Source: Streptomyces coeruleorubidus (GTDB lineage Bacteria > Actinomycetota > Actinomycetes > Streptomycetales > Streptomycetaceae). From it: a stretch of 64,000 nucleotides of DNA. The translations under genes were made by a program, and so were the position numbers. Where the stretch lies: contig NZ_CP118527.1 of assembly GCF_028885415.1 (NCBI RefSeq), positions 2,046,001-2,110,000 of the forward strand, read 5' to 3'. Below are positions 1 through 8,163 of this stretch, one piece after another; positions within the stretch are counted from its first letter, which is position 1, and every line of letters begins with the position of its first letter. The notes beneath the pieces are model-generated. The model did not search any database and was not told where the DNA came from. It saw only the letters and a list, made by a program, of their open reading frames with translations.

Positions 1-191
1 CGTTGCGCGGCCCGGATGAAGGCGACCCGGCGCAGCGTGTCACGCGAGTAGCGGCGCTGGTTGCCCGAAGTGCGGCGACTGCTGATCAGGCCCTTGGACT
101 CGTAGAAGTGCAGGGCGGAGACGGCGGCCCCGCTGCGCGCCGACAGCTGGCCGACCGTGAGCTCGTGGATCTTCTCTGAAATCTGGGGCAC
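1..191 (-). CDS. soxR: SoxR redox-sensing MerR-family regulator, 5' end only
   Basis: The minus strand starts at a GTG at 191 and stays open to the window edge, giving the first 63 residues. They form a MerR winged helix-turn-helix: the start reads [14 protein letters not shown], then HFYESKGLI and [10 protein letters not shown], all typical of SoxR. SoxR is a DNA-binding dimer whose [2Fe-2S] cluster senses redox-active compounds. In Streptomyces it controls a small set of oxidoreductases and exporters rather than a general superoxide response. The C-terminal cluster cysteines lie outside the window, so SoxR is called from the N-terminal domain alone. It is divergent from the MaoC-like gene. 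I saw no convincing 18-bp SoxR box in the shared intergenic region. Confidence 0.85.
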   Translation of the reverse strand, partial: MPQISEKIHELTVGQLSARSGAAVSALHFYESKGLISSRRTSGNQRRYSRDTLRRVAFIRAAQ

Positions 192-254
192 CTTTCGAAC
201 CCTACCGATCGACCCTCCCGGGTCCGTTGACACGGCCCCCACAGCCGACCATGC

Positions 255-268
255 TAAGCAGTCGCTTA
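255..268. promoter_or_regulatory. Palindromic operator in front of the MaoC-like gene
   Basis: TAAGCAGTCGCTTA is an inverted repeat (arms TAAGC/GCTTA, extended to CTAAGC/GCTTAG at 254-269) lying 45 bp upstream of the MaoC-like start. It matches 11 of 14 positions of the site in front of the neighbouring TetR gene (1473-1486, read in reverse). The inferred binder is that TetR protein. Confidence 0.55.
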
Positions 269-312
269 GATATACGAGCGCACGCAGACTTCCTGACGCG
301 AGAGGCCGGGAC

Positions 313-774
313 ATGGCACAGCCGAGGATCTTCACGTCCGTCGACGACCTGAAGTCGGCGGTGGGCGAGCAACTGGGGTACACCGACTGGCTCGACATCG
401 ACCAGAAGCGGATCGACCTCTTCGCGGAGGCCACCGGCGACCACCAGTGGATCCACGTCGACCCGGAGAAGGCCGCGGCGGGGCCCTTCGGCACCACCAT
501 CGCCCACGGCTATCTCACGCTGTCGCTGCTGCCCCTCTTCGGACCGCAGCTGATCTCCGTCGAGGGCGTGAAGATGGGCGTCAACTACGGGACGAACAAG
601 GTCCGTTTCCCCTCCCCCGTCCCCGTCGGCTCCCGGCTGCGCGCCACCGCGACGATCACCGGCGTCGATGACGTGCCCGGCGGTGTCCAGGTGACCGTCG
701 CCTTCACCGTGGAGCGCGAGGGCGGCGACAAGCCCGTGTGCGTCGCCGAGTCCGTCGCCCGCTACTACTTCTGA
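313..774 (+). CDS. MaoC-like (hot-dog fold) dehydratase
   Basis: This 153-residue protein is a single hot-dog domain of the MaoC/(R)-specific enoyl-CoA hydratase type. The hydratase signature is clear near residues 35-70: an aspartate-histidine pair in [11 protein letters not shown] followed by [16 protein letters not shown]. Such enzymes hydrate or dehydrate acyl-CoA thioesters in the cytoplasm. The ATG at 313 is preceded by AGAGG at a 7-base spacing; an open frame further upstream has no such support. It lies between soxR and a convergent TetR gene, and a palindrome shared with that TetR promoter sits just upstream, so repression by that TetR is likely. The substrate cannot be told from sequence. 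Confidence 0.85.
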   Translation: MAQPRIFTSVDDLKSAVGEQLGYTDWLDIDQKRIDLFAEATGDHQWIHVDPEKAAAGPFGTTIAHGYLTLSLLPLFGPQLISVEGVKMGVNYGTNKVRFPSPVPVGSRLRATATITGVDDVPGGVQVTVAFTVEREGGDKPVCVAESVARYYF

Positions 775-784
775 CCCCGGCGGG

Positions 785-1426
785 CTACCGGCGGGCGTCT
801 TCTCCCCCGGCCCCCACCATCCGCAGCACGAGGTCGGCGTACAGCGCGCCGACCTCGTCCGGCGTCCACGGCCCGTCGACGTTGAACCAACGGGCCACGT
901 CGATGCAGAGCGACAGAACGGCCAGGGTCGTGCCCTTCACGTCCACGACGTCGAACTCACCGGCCGCCACGCCGTCCTCGATGATCGCCCGCACCTCGGC
1001 GTCACACTGCCGCCGCAGCGCGAGGATCTCGTCGCGGGCGTCCGGACCGAGCGAGTCCAGCTCGTACTGGACGACCCGGGCGGTGGTGCGTCCGCCGGCG
1101 TGCCAGCGGACGAAGGAGCTGACCGCACCTGCCAGGCGCTCGCGGGCGGTACCCTCCCGCCGGGCCGCCGTCCGCAGGATCTCCAGGGCCTTCTCGTGGC
1201 CGATCCTGCTGATGCGGTGCAGCAGCTCTTCCTTGGTCTTGTAGTGGATGTAGAGCGCGGCCGGGCTCATTCCGGCGCGACCCGCGATGTCCCGGGTCGT
1301 CGTGGCGTGGTACCCGCGCTCGGCGAAGGCCTCCACCGCGGCGATCAGCAGCCGTCGCGCCGCATCGGGCGTGACCTCGCCCCACGCCTGCGCCTCGCCG
1401 CCGGCCGTCTCCTCCGCCGTACTCAT
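785..1426 (-). CDS. TetR-family regulator, likely of acyl-CoA metabolism
   Basis: This 213-residue protein has an N-terminal TetR helix-turn-helix at about residues 25-70, including TRDIAGRAGMSPAALYIHYKTKEEL, and a helical ligand-binding C-terminus. The ATG at 1426 is preferred to the GTG one codon earlier because GAGAGGGG gives a better spacing to it. It converges on the MaoC-like gene, stop codons 10 bp apart. Its promoter carries an imperfect palindrome that resembles the one in front of the MaoC-like gene, suggesting autorepression and control of that neighbour. The effector is probably an acyl-CoA or related acid, by analogy with family members next to fatty-acid genes. Confidence 0.88.
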   Translation of the reverse strand: MSTAEETAGGEAQAWGEVTPDAARRLLIAAVEAFAERGYHATTTRDIAGRAGMSPAALYIHYKTKEELLHRISRIGHEKALEILRTAARREGTARERLAGAVSSFVRWHAGGRTTARVVQYELDSLGPDARDEILALRRQCDAEVRAIIEDGVAAGEFDVVDVKGTTLAVLSLCIDVARWFNVDGPWTPDEVGALYADLVLRMVGAGGEDARR

Positions 1427-1472
1427 CACTCGCCCCTCTCCACCGACAGGGACAACACCATACCGCCGAAGG

Positions 1473-1486
1473 TGAGCGAGCGCTTA
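1473..1486. promoter_or_regulatory. Putative TetR autoregulatory operator
   Basis: TGAGCGAGCGCTTA is an imperfect palindrome 47 bp upstream of the TetR start. Its reverse complement, TAAGCGCTCGCTCA, matches 11 of 14 positions of the site at 255-268. Operators with an AGCGCTNGCT core are common for TetR regulators of acyl-CoA catabolism. Confidence 0.5.
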
Positions 1487-1496
1487 GTGCGGCAGC

Positions 1497-1757
1497 TCAG
1501 CGCTTCTCGAAAGGGGCGTACGAGGGCGCCGCCGGCTGCGTCGGCCCCTCCTGACGGTCCCGGATCACCTTGGCGAGGGTGAAGGAGGAGGTGACCAGGT
1601 ACAGGACGGCGATCGCGAGGAAGCCCCGCACCCAGGCGTCGGCGCTCAGCTGGTAGATGCCGATGGCGGTGGCCGCCATGGCGACGGCGAAGGAGGCGAC
1701 GGCCTGGCCGTAGAAGGCGGCCGTGTTCTGCTGCTTGCTGCCCGGTGTGTCGCTCAT
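1497..1757 (-). CDS. YiaAB two-helix membrane protein
   Basis: This 86-residue protein has two hydrophobic helices (about residues 15-37 and 43-63) joined by a short loop, then a charged, Pro-rich tail. The stretch FYGQAVASFAVAM, the spacing of the helices and the TLAKVIRDR end fit the YiaAB domain family of inner-membrane proteins. The family's biochemical role is unknown. The ATG at 1757 is the only sensible start. It lies 59 bp downstream of the acyl-CoA dehydrogenase on the same strand and may be co-transcribed with it. Confidence 0.75.
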   Translation of the reverse strand: MSDTPGSKQQNTAAFYGQAVASFAVAMAATAIGIYQLSADAWVRGFLAIAVLYLVTSSFTLAKVIRDRQEGPTQPAAPSYAPFEKR

Positions 1758-1816
1758 GGGGCAAGCTTCGGCGGACGTGGCCCGCGCCACATCCGCCGAA
1801 ATACTCAGAGGCGTAC

Positions 1817-2971
1817 TCAGAACGCCGAAACGCCCGTCAGCGCCCGCCCGATGACCAGCTTCTGGATCTGGCTCGTGCCCTCGTAGAGGGTCATCACGCG
1901 GGCGTCGCGCAGCAGCTTGCCCGCGGGGTACTCGTCGATGTAGCCGTAGCCGCCGAAGACCTGGAGCGCGTTGCCCGCGGCTCGGACGGCCGCCTCCGAG
2001 GCGAACAGCTTCGCCTTGGACGACTCGACGGCGAACGGCAGGCCCCGGTCGATCAGGTCGGCGACCCGCCAGGTCAGCAGCCGGGCGGCGTCGACGTCCA
2101 CGGCGATGTCGCTGATCAGCTCCTGGACCAGCTGGTGGTGGGCGATGGTCTTCCCGAACTGCTCGCGCTCGCCCGCGTACCGCACGGCCGCGTCCAGCGC
2201 GGCCTGGGCTATGCCGACACAGCCCGCGGCGACCGACATCCGGCCCTTGGCGAGGGCGGACATGGCGATCGAGAAGCCCTTGCCCTCCTCCCCCAGCAGC
2301 GCCGAGGCGGGCACCCGGACGTCCTCCAGCACGATTTCGGCCGTGGCCTGGCCGCGCAGCCCGAGCTTCCCGTGGATCGTGCGGCGCGTCAGGCCGGGCG
2401 TGCCCGTGGGGACCAGGAAGGCGGAGACGCCCTTGTGACCGGGGGCGTCGGTGGAGCGGGCGAAGAGCAGGACGACGTCGGCCCAGGTGCCGTTGGTGAT
2501 GAACATCTTGGTGCCGTTGATGACGTAGTCGTCGCCGTCCCGCACCGCCCGCGTCGCGAGGTTGCCCGCGTCCGAGCCCGTGCCCGGCTCGGTCAGGCCG
2601 AAGCAGCCGACCGACTCGCCGGAGGTGAGCCCCGGCAGCCACCGCCGCTTCTGCTCCTCGCTCCCCCAGGCGGCGACGGTCTTCGCGACCAGCCCCAGCG
2701 AGACGGAGACGATCCCGCGCACGGACGAGTCGCCCCGGCCGAGTTCCTCCGTGACCAGGCAGTACGCGAGGTGGTCGCCGCCGGAGCCGCCGTACTCCTC
2801 GTCGATCGTCAGCCCCAGGAAGCCGACCTCGCCGAGCTTCTTGACGATCGCGCGGTCGACTTCCTCGGCGCGGTCCCAGGCGACGGCGTTCGGGGCGATC
2901 TCGCGCTCCACGAAGTCCCGGGCGAGCTGCCGTACGGCGGTCTGCTCCTCGCTGAGCTCCAGGTTCACCAC
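1817..2971 (-). CDS. Acyl-CoA dehydrogenase
   Basis: This 384-residue protein has the full acyl-CoA dehydrogenase fold: N-terminal helical domain, beta domain with CFGLTEPGTGSDA (FAD/substrate contacts, about residues 120-135), and C-terminal domain with GGYGYIDEYP. The catalytic base is E364 in TLYEGTSQIQ. The enzyme introduces a double bond into acyl-CoA and passes electrons to ETF. It starts at GTG 2971, preceded by GGAG at a 6-base spacing. It is divergent from a TetR gene, with a 17-bp palindrome between them. Length and motifs suit a short- or branched-chain acyl-CoA dehydrogenase; the exact substrate is not evident. Confidence 0.92.
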   Translation of the reverse strand: MVNLELSEEQTAVRQLARDFVEREIAPNAVAWDRAEEVDRAIVKKLGEVGFLGLTIDEEYGGSGGDHLAYCLVTEELGRGDSSVRGIVSVSLGLVAKTVAAWGSEEQKRRWLPGLTSGESVGCFGLTEPGTGSDAGNLATRAVRDGDDYVINGTKMFITNGTWADVVLLFARSTDAPGHKGVSAFLVPTGTPGLTRRTIHGKLGLRGQATAEIVLEDVRVPASALLGEEGKGFSIAMSALAKGRMSVAAGCVGIAQAALDAAVRYAGEREQFGKTIAHHQLVQELISDIAVDVDAARLLTWRVADLIDRGLPFAVESSKAKLFASEAAVRAAGNALQVFGGYGYIDEYPAGKLLRDARVMTLYEGTSQIQKLVIGRALTGVSAF

Positions 2972-3001
2972 AGGTCACTCCACTTGAAAGCCGTACATTT
3001 A

Positions 3002-3018
3002 AATTAGCACTGCTAGTT
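3002..3018. promoter_or_regulatory. TetR operator, copy 1 of a three-copy 17-bp palindrome
   Basis: AATTAGCACTGCTAGTT is symmetrical about base 3010 with one mismatched pair. It lies between the divergent acyl-CoA dehydrogenase (starts 2971) and TetR gene (starts 3046). Sites of the same length and geometry occur at 9594-9610 and 57325-57341. Confidence 0.7.
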
Positions 3019-3045
3019 TCGATCGGCAGCCCTACTATGTGCGCC

Positions 3046-3687
3046 ATGGCCCGACCGCGCAAGCCCTTGCTCAGCACCGACCGGATCGTCGAGACGGCCC
3101 GCGCGCTCGTGGACGCGGAGGGCCTCGCGGCCGTCTCCACCCGCCGGCTCGCCGCCGAACTCGGGGTCAGCGGGCCCTCGCTCTACAACCACTTCCGCAC
3201 CAAGGACGAGATCCTGGAGGCGGTCGCCGACTCGGTGAGCGGCCAGGTGGACCTGACGATGTTCCAGGACGGCCGGGACTGGCGGACCGCGCTGCACGAC
3301 TGGGCCGTCTCCTACCGGGCCGCGCTGCGCGACCACCCGAACATCGTCCCGGTGCTGGCCCGCGGCCCCGGCCGCCGCCCGGCGGGCCTGCGCCTGGCGG
3401 ACGCCGTCTACGGCGCGATGGTCGAGGCGGGCTGGCCGCCGGCCCAGGCCACGTCCATCGGCGCCCTGATGCGCTACTTCGTCATGGGCTCCGCGCTCGG
3501 CTCCTTCGCCGGGGGTTTCGTGGACGACGCGAGCGCCTACGACCCCGCCGACTACCCCCACCTCCAGCAGGCTCATCTCCTCGCCGAGCAGCAGGAGAAG
3601 ATCGACGAGCGGGCCTTCGAGACCGGGCTGACGGCCCTGCTGGACGGGCTGGCACGGCAGTACGAGCAGGTGCGGCGGACCGCGTAG
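3046..3687 (+). CDS. TetR-family regulator, likely master of the AACTAGC regulon
   Basis: This 213-residue protein has a TetR helix-turn-helix near residues 12-58 (STRRLAAELGVSGPSLYNHF) and a helical C-terminal effector domain. The ATG at 3046 has no ribosome-binding site, but TACTAT lies 7 bases upstream, so the mRNA is probably leaderless; an in-frame ATG at 3037 is the alternative. The 17-bp palindrome at 3002-3018 sits in the shared promoter with the divergent acyl-CoA dehydrogenase, making that gene its first predicted target. Identical architecture at two more catabolic promoters in the window suggests a wider regulon. The inducer is unknown; an acyl-CoA is plausible. Confidence 0.85.
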   Translation: MARPRKPLLSTDRIVETARALVDAEGLAAVSTRRLAAELGVSGPSLYNHFRTKDEILEAVADSVSGQVDLTMFQDGRDWRTALHDWAVSYRAALRDHPNIVPVLARGPGRRPAGLRLADAVYGAMVEAGWPPAQATSIGALMRYFVMGSALGSFAGGFVDDASAYDPADYPHLQQAHLLAEQQEKIDERAFETGLTALLDGLARQYEQVRRTA

Positions 3688-3745
3688 CAACGCCGAGTCA
3701 GACAGTTCGGCGACGGCCGAAGTGTCCGTGTTCCATGCTGGGGTC

Positions 3746-4456
3746 ATGACGACGAGGGACCCGCAGGCCACGGCCCTGGCACGGCTCGCGGCGCTGTTCG
3801 CGGACGAGACCCGGGCCGCATGCCTGCTGGCGCTGCTCGACGGGCGGGCCTGGACCGCGAGCGAACTGGCTCGGCACGCGGGTGTCGCCGCGTCGACGCT
3901 GAGCGAGCACCTCGGCAGGCTCGTCGCGGGCGGTCTGCTCGCCGAGGAGCGGCAGGGCAGGCACCGGTACGTCCGGCTGGCCGACACGCGGGTCGCGCAG
4001 CTGGTGGAGGACCTGGCGGCGCAGGTCGCACCGGACAGGGCCGTACGGCCGCGGAACCTGCGGGAGTCGAGCGCCGGTTCGGCGATGGCCCGGGGGCGCA
4101 CCTGCTACGACCATCTCGCCGGGCGGCTCGGCATCGCGGTCACGGACGCGCTGACGGCGCGCGGGCTGCTGCAACAGGAGACCGGGTTCGCGCTCACCGA
4201 CGCCGGGCTGGCGTGGTTCGAGTCGGCCGGTATCGGTCTCGACCGGCGTGGCCGGCGCCCCTTGGCCCGGGCCTGTCTCGACTGGACCGAACGCCGGCCT
4301 CATCTCGCGGGCGTCGCGGGCGCGGCCCTGTGCCGGCACGCCCTGGAGACGGGGTGGTGCGTGCGGATCGGCTCCGAGCGGGCCGTGAAGGTGACGGCGG
4401 GCGGTGAACGGGCCCTGTTCGAGCTGCTGGGCGTGCAGGCCGTGGCGCTGCGCTGA
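3746..4456 (+). CDS. ArsR-type winged-helix regulator
   Basis: This 236-residue protein has an ArsR-like winged helix in its first 85 residues (LFADETRAACLLALLDGRAWT, then LARHAGVAASTLSEHLGRL and the wing RQGRHRYVRL). The longer C-terminal half contains RTCYDHLAGRLG and a second helix-turn-helix-like stretch. It lacks the classic ArsR CxC metal-binding motif, so metal sensing is not supported. The ATG at 3746 has no clear ribosome-binding site. It is followed 93 bp later by an EamA transporter on the same strand, and regulation of that exporter is a reasonable inference. Confidence 0.8.
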   Translation: MTTRDPQATALARLAALFADETRAACLLALLDGRAWTASELARHAGVAASTLSEHLGRLVAGGLLAEERQGRHRYVRLADTRVAQLVEDLAAQVAPDRAVRPRNLRESSAGSAMARGRTCYDHLAGRLGIAVTDALTARGLLQQETGFALTDAGLAWFESAGIGLDRRGRRPLARACLDWTERRPHLAGVAGAALCRHALETGWCVRIGSERAVKVTAGGERALFELLGVQAVALR

Positions 4457-4549
4457 CCCCGAAGTCTCGCCGGACAGCCCCGACGGGCCGTGGACGCCCC
4501 GTCCGAAATTCGCGAGCGTCCGTTCCCCTCCCCTCCTAACCTCGGGATC

Positions 4550-5512
4550 ATGATGAACAACACCTCCTCCCGTCCCGACCGCCGCGCGGAGCTGCTGGCC
4601 GCCGGGGCGGCCACGGTGACCGTCGTGCTGTGGGCGTCCGCCTTCGTGTCGATCCGCAGCGCGGGCGAGGCGTTCTCGCCGGGGGCGCTGGCGCTCGGGC
4701 GGCTGCTGGCCGGGGCGCTGACGCTGGGGGTGATCTGTCTGCTGCGGCGGGAGGGTTTGCCGCCGCGCTCGGCCTGGCGCGGGATCGCCATATCGGGCCT
4801 GCTGTGGTTCGGCGTCTACATGGTCGTCCTCAACTGGGGCGAGCAGCAGGTCGACGCGGGTACGGCCGCCCTGGTGGTGAACACGGGGCCGATCCTCATC
4901 GCCCTGCTCGGTGCCCGGTTCCTCGGTGATCCGATGCCGCCGCGGCTGCTGGCGGGGATGGCGGTGTCGTTCGCCGGTGCGGTGACCGTGGGTCTTTCGA
5001 TGTCGGGCGAGGGCGGTGCCTCGGTGCTCGGGGTGGTGCTGTGTCTGCTGGCGGCGGTCACGTACGCCGGCGGGGTCGTGGCGCAGAAGCCGGCGCTGGG
5101 CACGGCGAGTCCGTTGCAGGTGACGACGTTCGGCTGCCTGGTCGGCGCGGTGGTCTGCCTGCCGTTCGCCGGGCAGCTCGTCCAGGAGGCCGCGAAAGCA
5201 CCGGCCTCGGCGACGCTCAACATGGTGTACCTGGGCGTCTTCCCGACCGCCCTCGCCTTCACGACGTGGGCGTACGCCCTGTCCCGGACGACCGCGAGCC
5301 GGATGGGCGCGACGACGTACGCGGCGCCCGCGCTGGTCGTCCTGATGTCCTGGCTGTTCCTCGGCGAGGTGCCGGGGCTGCTCACCCTGGTCGGCGGTGT
5401 GCTGTGCCTGGCGGGTGTCGCGGTGTCCCGGTCGCGGGCGGCGGCTCGGGCCGGGGCTCCGGGAGCGGTTGCGCAGCCCCGGCCCGAGCGGACTTCGGAC
5501 TCAGCCCGCTGA
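4550..5512 (+). CDS. EamA/DMT-family membrane transporter
   Basis: This 320-residue protein has ten hydrophobic helices in two EamA repeats, each about 140 residues. Typical signatures are LLWFGVYMVVLNWGEQQ in the first and TTWAYALSRTTASRMGATTY in the second. Such proteins export small metabolites across the cell membrane. Two ATGs (4550, 4553) follow a -10-like TAACCT without a ribosome-binding site, so translation may be leaderless. The 3' end overlaps the convergent MHS transporter by 12 bp. The upstream ArsR-type gene is a likely regulator. Confidence 0.87.
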   Translation: MMNNTSSRPDRRAELLAAGAATVTVVLWASAFVSIRSAGEAFSPGALALGRLLAGALTLGVICLLRREGLPPRSAWRGIAISGLLWFGVYMVVLNWGEQQVDAGTAALVVNTGPILIALLGARFLGDPMPPRLLAGMAVSFAGAVTVGLSMSGEGGASVLGVVLCLLAAVTYAGGVVAQKPALGTASPLQVTTFGCLVGAVVCLPFAGQLVQEAAKAPASATLNMVYLGVFPTALAFTTWAYALSRTTASRMGATTYAAPALVVLMSWLFLGEVPGLLTLVGGVLCLAGVAVSRSRAAARAGAPGAVAQPRPERTSDSAR

Positions 5513-6871
5513 CTCGGCTTCCGCCTTGGCCTCGGGCGCGGCCTCCGGTTCCGCCGCGCGCGCCCGGTCCGCGAGGACCTTGATCGAGATCAGCGCGATC
5601 ACCGAGAGCGCGATGATGTAGCCGGACACCGCCATCGAGGTGCCCGTGGCCTCCAGGAGCAGCACCATGACGAAGGGGGCGAGGCCGCCGCCGGCGACGG
5701 CCGCGATCTGGTAGCCGAGGGAGGCGCCGGTGTAGCGCATCTCGGGCGTGAACAGCTCGGCGAACAGGGCGGCCTGGGGGCCGTACATGATGCTCAGGAA
5801 GCAGCTGGCGACGAACGTGCCGACCGCGAGCCACAGCAGCGAGCCGGTGTCGATCAGCAGGAAGAGCGGTACGGCCCACAGCGCGATGCCGGCCGCCCCG
5901 AAGGCGTAGATCCGGATGCGGCCGATGCGGTCGGAGAGCGCGGCGGCGGCCGGGATCAGCACGAGCTGGGTGAGGCTGACGCACAGCGAGACCAGGAGCA
6001 CCGGGCCCTTCTCCATGTCCAGCTCGCGGGTCGTGTAGTCGAGGACGCCGGTGATGAGGATGTAGAAGGTCGCGGTGTTCACGGTGAAGGAGCCGCCGGC
6101 GAGGAGCACCGTGCCGAGGTGGCCGCGCAGGATCGTGCGCAGCGGCGAGCTCTGCTCGGACTTCTCCTGCTCGGCGAGGGCGCGCTCGGCCTCCCGGAAC
6201 GCCGGGGTCTCCTCGACGCGGGTGTGGATGTACCAGGCGAGGCCGAGCACGAGCAGGCCGACCAGGAACGGCACGCGCCAGCCCCACGCCGCGAACGCCG
6301 AGTCGGTGGTGAGCGCGCCGGCGGCCAGGAAGACGGTGTTGGCGGTCACCACGCCGATGGGGACGCCGAGCTGGACGACGCTGCCGTAGACGCCGCGCTT
6401 GCCCTCCGGGGCGTACTCGGTGGCCAGGAGCATCGCGCCGCCCCACTGGGCGCCGACGGCGACGCCCTGTGCGACGCGGAGCAGGACGAGCAGGATCGGG
6501 GCGGCGACGCCGATCGTGTCGTACGTCGGCAGCAGGCCGATGCCGGTGGTGGCCACGCCCATCAGCGTCAGCGCGAGGACCAGCATCGGCTTGCGGCCGC
6601 GCTTGTCGCCGAGGTGGCCGGCGACGATGCCGCCGAGGGGGCGGGCGAGGAAGCCGACGGCGAACGTGGCGAAAGAGGCCAGTACGCCGGCGGTGGGGCT
6701 GCCGGCGGGGAAGTAGAGGTCGCCGAGGACGAGGGCGGCGGCGATGCCGAAGACGAAGTAGTCGTACCACTCGACGGCCGAGGCGAGGGCCGCGGCGGTG
6801 GCTACGCGGCGGCGGTTGCCCACGGCGGGCGCGGTGGAGGTGGGCGGCTGAGCGGAAGGGGCCGTGTCCAT
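5501..6871 (-). CDS. MHS-family MFS transporter (organic acid:proton symporter type)
   Basis: This 456-residue, 12-helix major facilitator has MHS-family signatures: ASAVEWYDYFVFG near the N-terminus, GFLARPLGGIVAGHLGDKRGRK in the loop between helices 2 and 3, and RVAQGVAVGAQWGGA. Relatives import citrate, ketoglutarate, shikimate, proline/betaine and similar solutes with protons. I chose the ATG at 6871 because GGAG lies 10 bases upstream; a GTG three codons earlier has no usable spacing. It is transcribed alone and overlaps the EamA gene tail-to-tail. The substrate is not predictable here. Confidence 0.88.
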   Translation of the reverse strand: MDTAPSAQPPTSTAPAVGNRRRVATAAALASAVEWYDYFVFGIAAALVLGDLYFPAGSPTAGVLASFATFAVGFLARPLGGIVAGHLGDKRGRKPMLVLALTLMGVATTGIGLLPTYDTIGVAAPILLVLLRVAQGVAVGAQWGGAMLLATEYAPEGKRGVYGSVVQLGVPIGVVTANTVFLAAGALTTDSAFAAWGWRVPFLVGLLVLGLAWYIHTRVEETPAFREAERALAEQEKSEQSSPLRTILRGHLGTVLLAGGSFTVNTATFYILITGVLDYTTRELDMEKGPVLLVSLCVSLTQLVLIPAAAALSDRIGRIRIYAFGAAGIALWAVPLFLLIDTGSLLWLAVGTFVASCFLSIMYGPQAALFAELFTPEMRYTGASLGYQIAAVAGGGLAPFVMVLLLEATGTSMAVSGYIIALSVIALISIKVLADRARAAEPEAAPEAKAEAESAG

Positions 6872-7022
6872 GTGGTGCACGCTCCGGTGGGTGCGGGGAC
6901 GGAACCGGGGGGTGGCTCGGATTCCGGGGAACGTACTGACCGGACGGTATGGACGTCAACGGGTCGCACACCAGGAGTTTTGCCTGTACGCGCCACCGAC
7001 TACGGGTGCGGGCACGCCTGAG

Positions 7023-7049
7023 GCCCCGGCCTCGCGCGGAGGCCGGGGC
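7023..7049 (-). terminator. Hairpin terminator after the alcohol dehydrogenase
   Basis: GCCCCGGCCTC and GAGGCCGGGGC form a perfect 11-bp stem with a 5-base loop, 16 bp beyond the stop codon of the alcohol dehydrogenase. There is no strong U-tract, as is usual in Streptomyces. Confidence 0.65.
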
Positions 7050-7064
7050 ACCGGGGGAAACGGG

Positions 7065-8147
7065 CTAGAAGACGACCAGTGCCCGGCCGCCCTTGCCCGC
7101 CAGCATGTTCTCGAAGGCCGCCGGGATGCCGTCCAGGGAGATGCGTTCGGTGACCAGGGCGCTCAGGTCCAGACGGCCCGCCCGGACGTGTCCGGCCAGT
7201 ACCGGGAGGTCCTCCGCGGGGTTGGAGTTGCCGTAGACGCAGCCGGTCAGGGTGCGGCCCCAGTGGAAGATCTCCAGGGCGTTGAAGGTGACCTGCTGGT
7301 CCTTGCCGCCGATGCCGACGACCGTGGTGCGGCCGCCGCGACGGGTGGAGTCCCAGGCCGTGCGGATGGAGACCGCGCGGCCGGCGCACTCGACGGCGAC
7401 GTCGACGCCCTGCCTGCCGGTGAGGGCGCGGATCTCGCGGGCGGTGTTCTCGGAGGCGAGGACGTAGTCGGTGGCGCCGGCCGCCCGGGCCAGCTCCTCC
7501 TTCTCTGCGGACACGTCCACCGCGACGATCTTCGAGGCGCCAGCGATCCGGGCGGCCTGGAGGGCGGCGAGCCCCACTCCCCCGACGCCGAACACCGCGA
7601 CCGTCTCACCGGGCCGGACCTGGGCCGAGTGGTGGACGGCGCCGTAGCCGGTCAGGACGGCGCAGCCGAGGAGGGCCGCGTCGGTGAGCGGGATGCCGTC
7701 CGGGGCGGGCAGGACGCACGCCGCGGACACCACGGTCTCCTCGGCGAACGCGCCGACGTTCAGGCCGGGATGGAGGTCGGTGCCCTCGGTGGTGCGGGCG
7801 TAGACGTCGGCGGCGCCGTTGAGGGCGTTGGCGCACAGCCAGACCTCGCCGAGCGAGCAGGCGTGGCAGGTGCCGCAGGACGGGGCCCAGTTGAGGACGA
7901 CCCCGTCGCCGGGCGCGACGTGGGTGACGCCCTCGCCGGCGGCGACGACCGTGCCGGCGCCCTCGTGGCCGAGGACGGCCGGGACCGGGACGCGCATGGT
8001 GCCGTTGGACAGGGACAGGTCGGAGTGGCAGACCCCGGCGGCGGCGAGCCGGACGCGGACCTGGCCCGGTCCGGGGTCGGGCAGGTCGATGCCGGTGATC
8101 TCCAGCGGGGAGCCGACGGCGGGCAGGACGGCGGCGCGGACAGCCAT
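7065..8147 (-). CDS. Zinc-dependent alcohol dehydrogenase
   Basis: This 360-residue medium-chain dehydrogenase/reductase has catalytic zinc ligands C40 (GVCHSD), H61-E62 (GHEGAG) and a third cysteine in LLGCAVLTGYGA. The structural zinc site is complete at C91, C94, C97 and C105. A Rossmann motif (FGVGGVGLAALQ) binds NAD(P). The subgroup resembles class III-like and long-chain alcohol dehydrogenases. It starts 16 bp after the aldehyde dehydrogenase, so the two are an operon that would convert an alcohol through the aldehyde to the acid. Confidence 0.9.
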   Translation of the reverse strand: MAVRAAVLPAVGSPLEITGIDLPDPGPGQVRVRLAAAGVCHSDLSLSNGTMRVPVPAVLGHEGAGTVVAAGEGVTHVAPGDGVVLNWAPSCGTCHACSLGEVWLCANALNGAADVYARTTEGTDLHPGLNVGAFAEETVVSAACVLPAPDGIPLTDAALLGCAVLTGYGAVHHSAQVRPGETVAVFGVGGVGLAALQAARIAGASKIVAVDVSAEKEELARAAGATDYVLASENTAREIRALTGRQGVDVAVECAGRAVSIRTAWDSTRRGGRTTVVGIGGKDQQVTFNALEIFHWGRTLTGCVYGNSNPAEDLPVLAGHVRAGRLDLSALVTERISLDGIPAAFENMLAGKGGRALVVF

Positions 8148-8163
8148 GACGGAAGGGACTCCC

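Noticed and set aside
6930..6955. Possible TetR operator (TGACCGGACGGTATG) upstream of the MHS transporter
   Set aside because: The symmetry is poor, and resemblance to the ATACCGACCGGTAT site at 16502-16519 covers only part of it.
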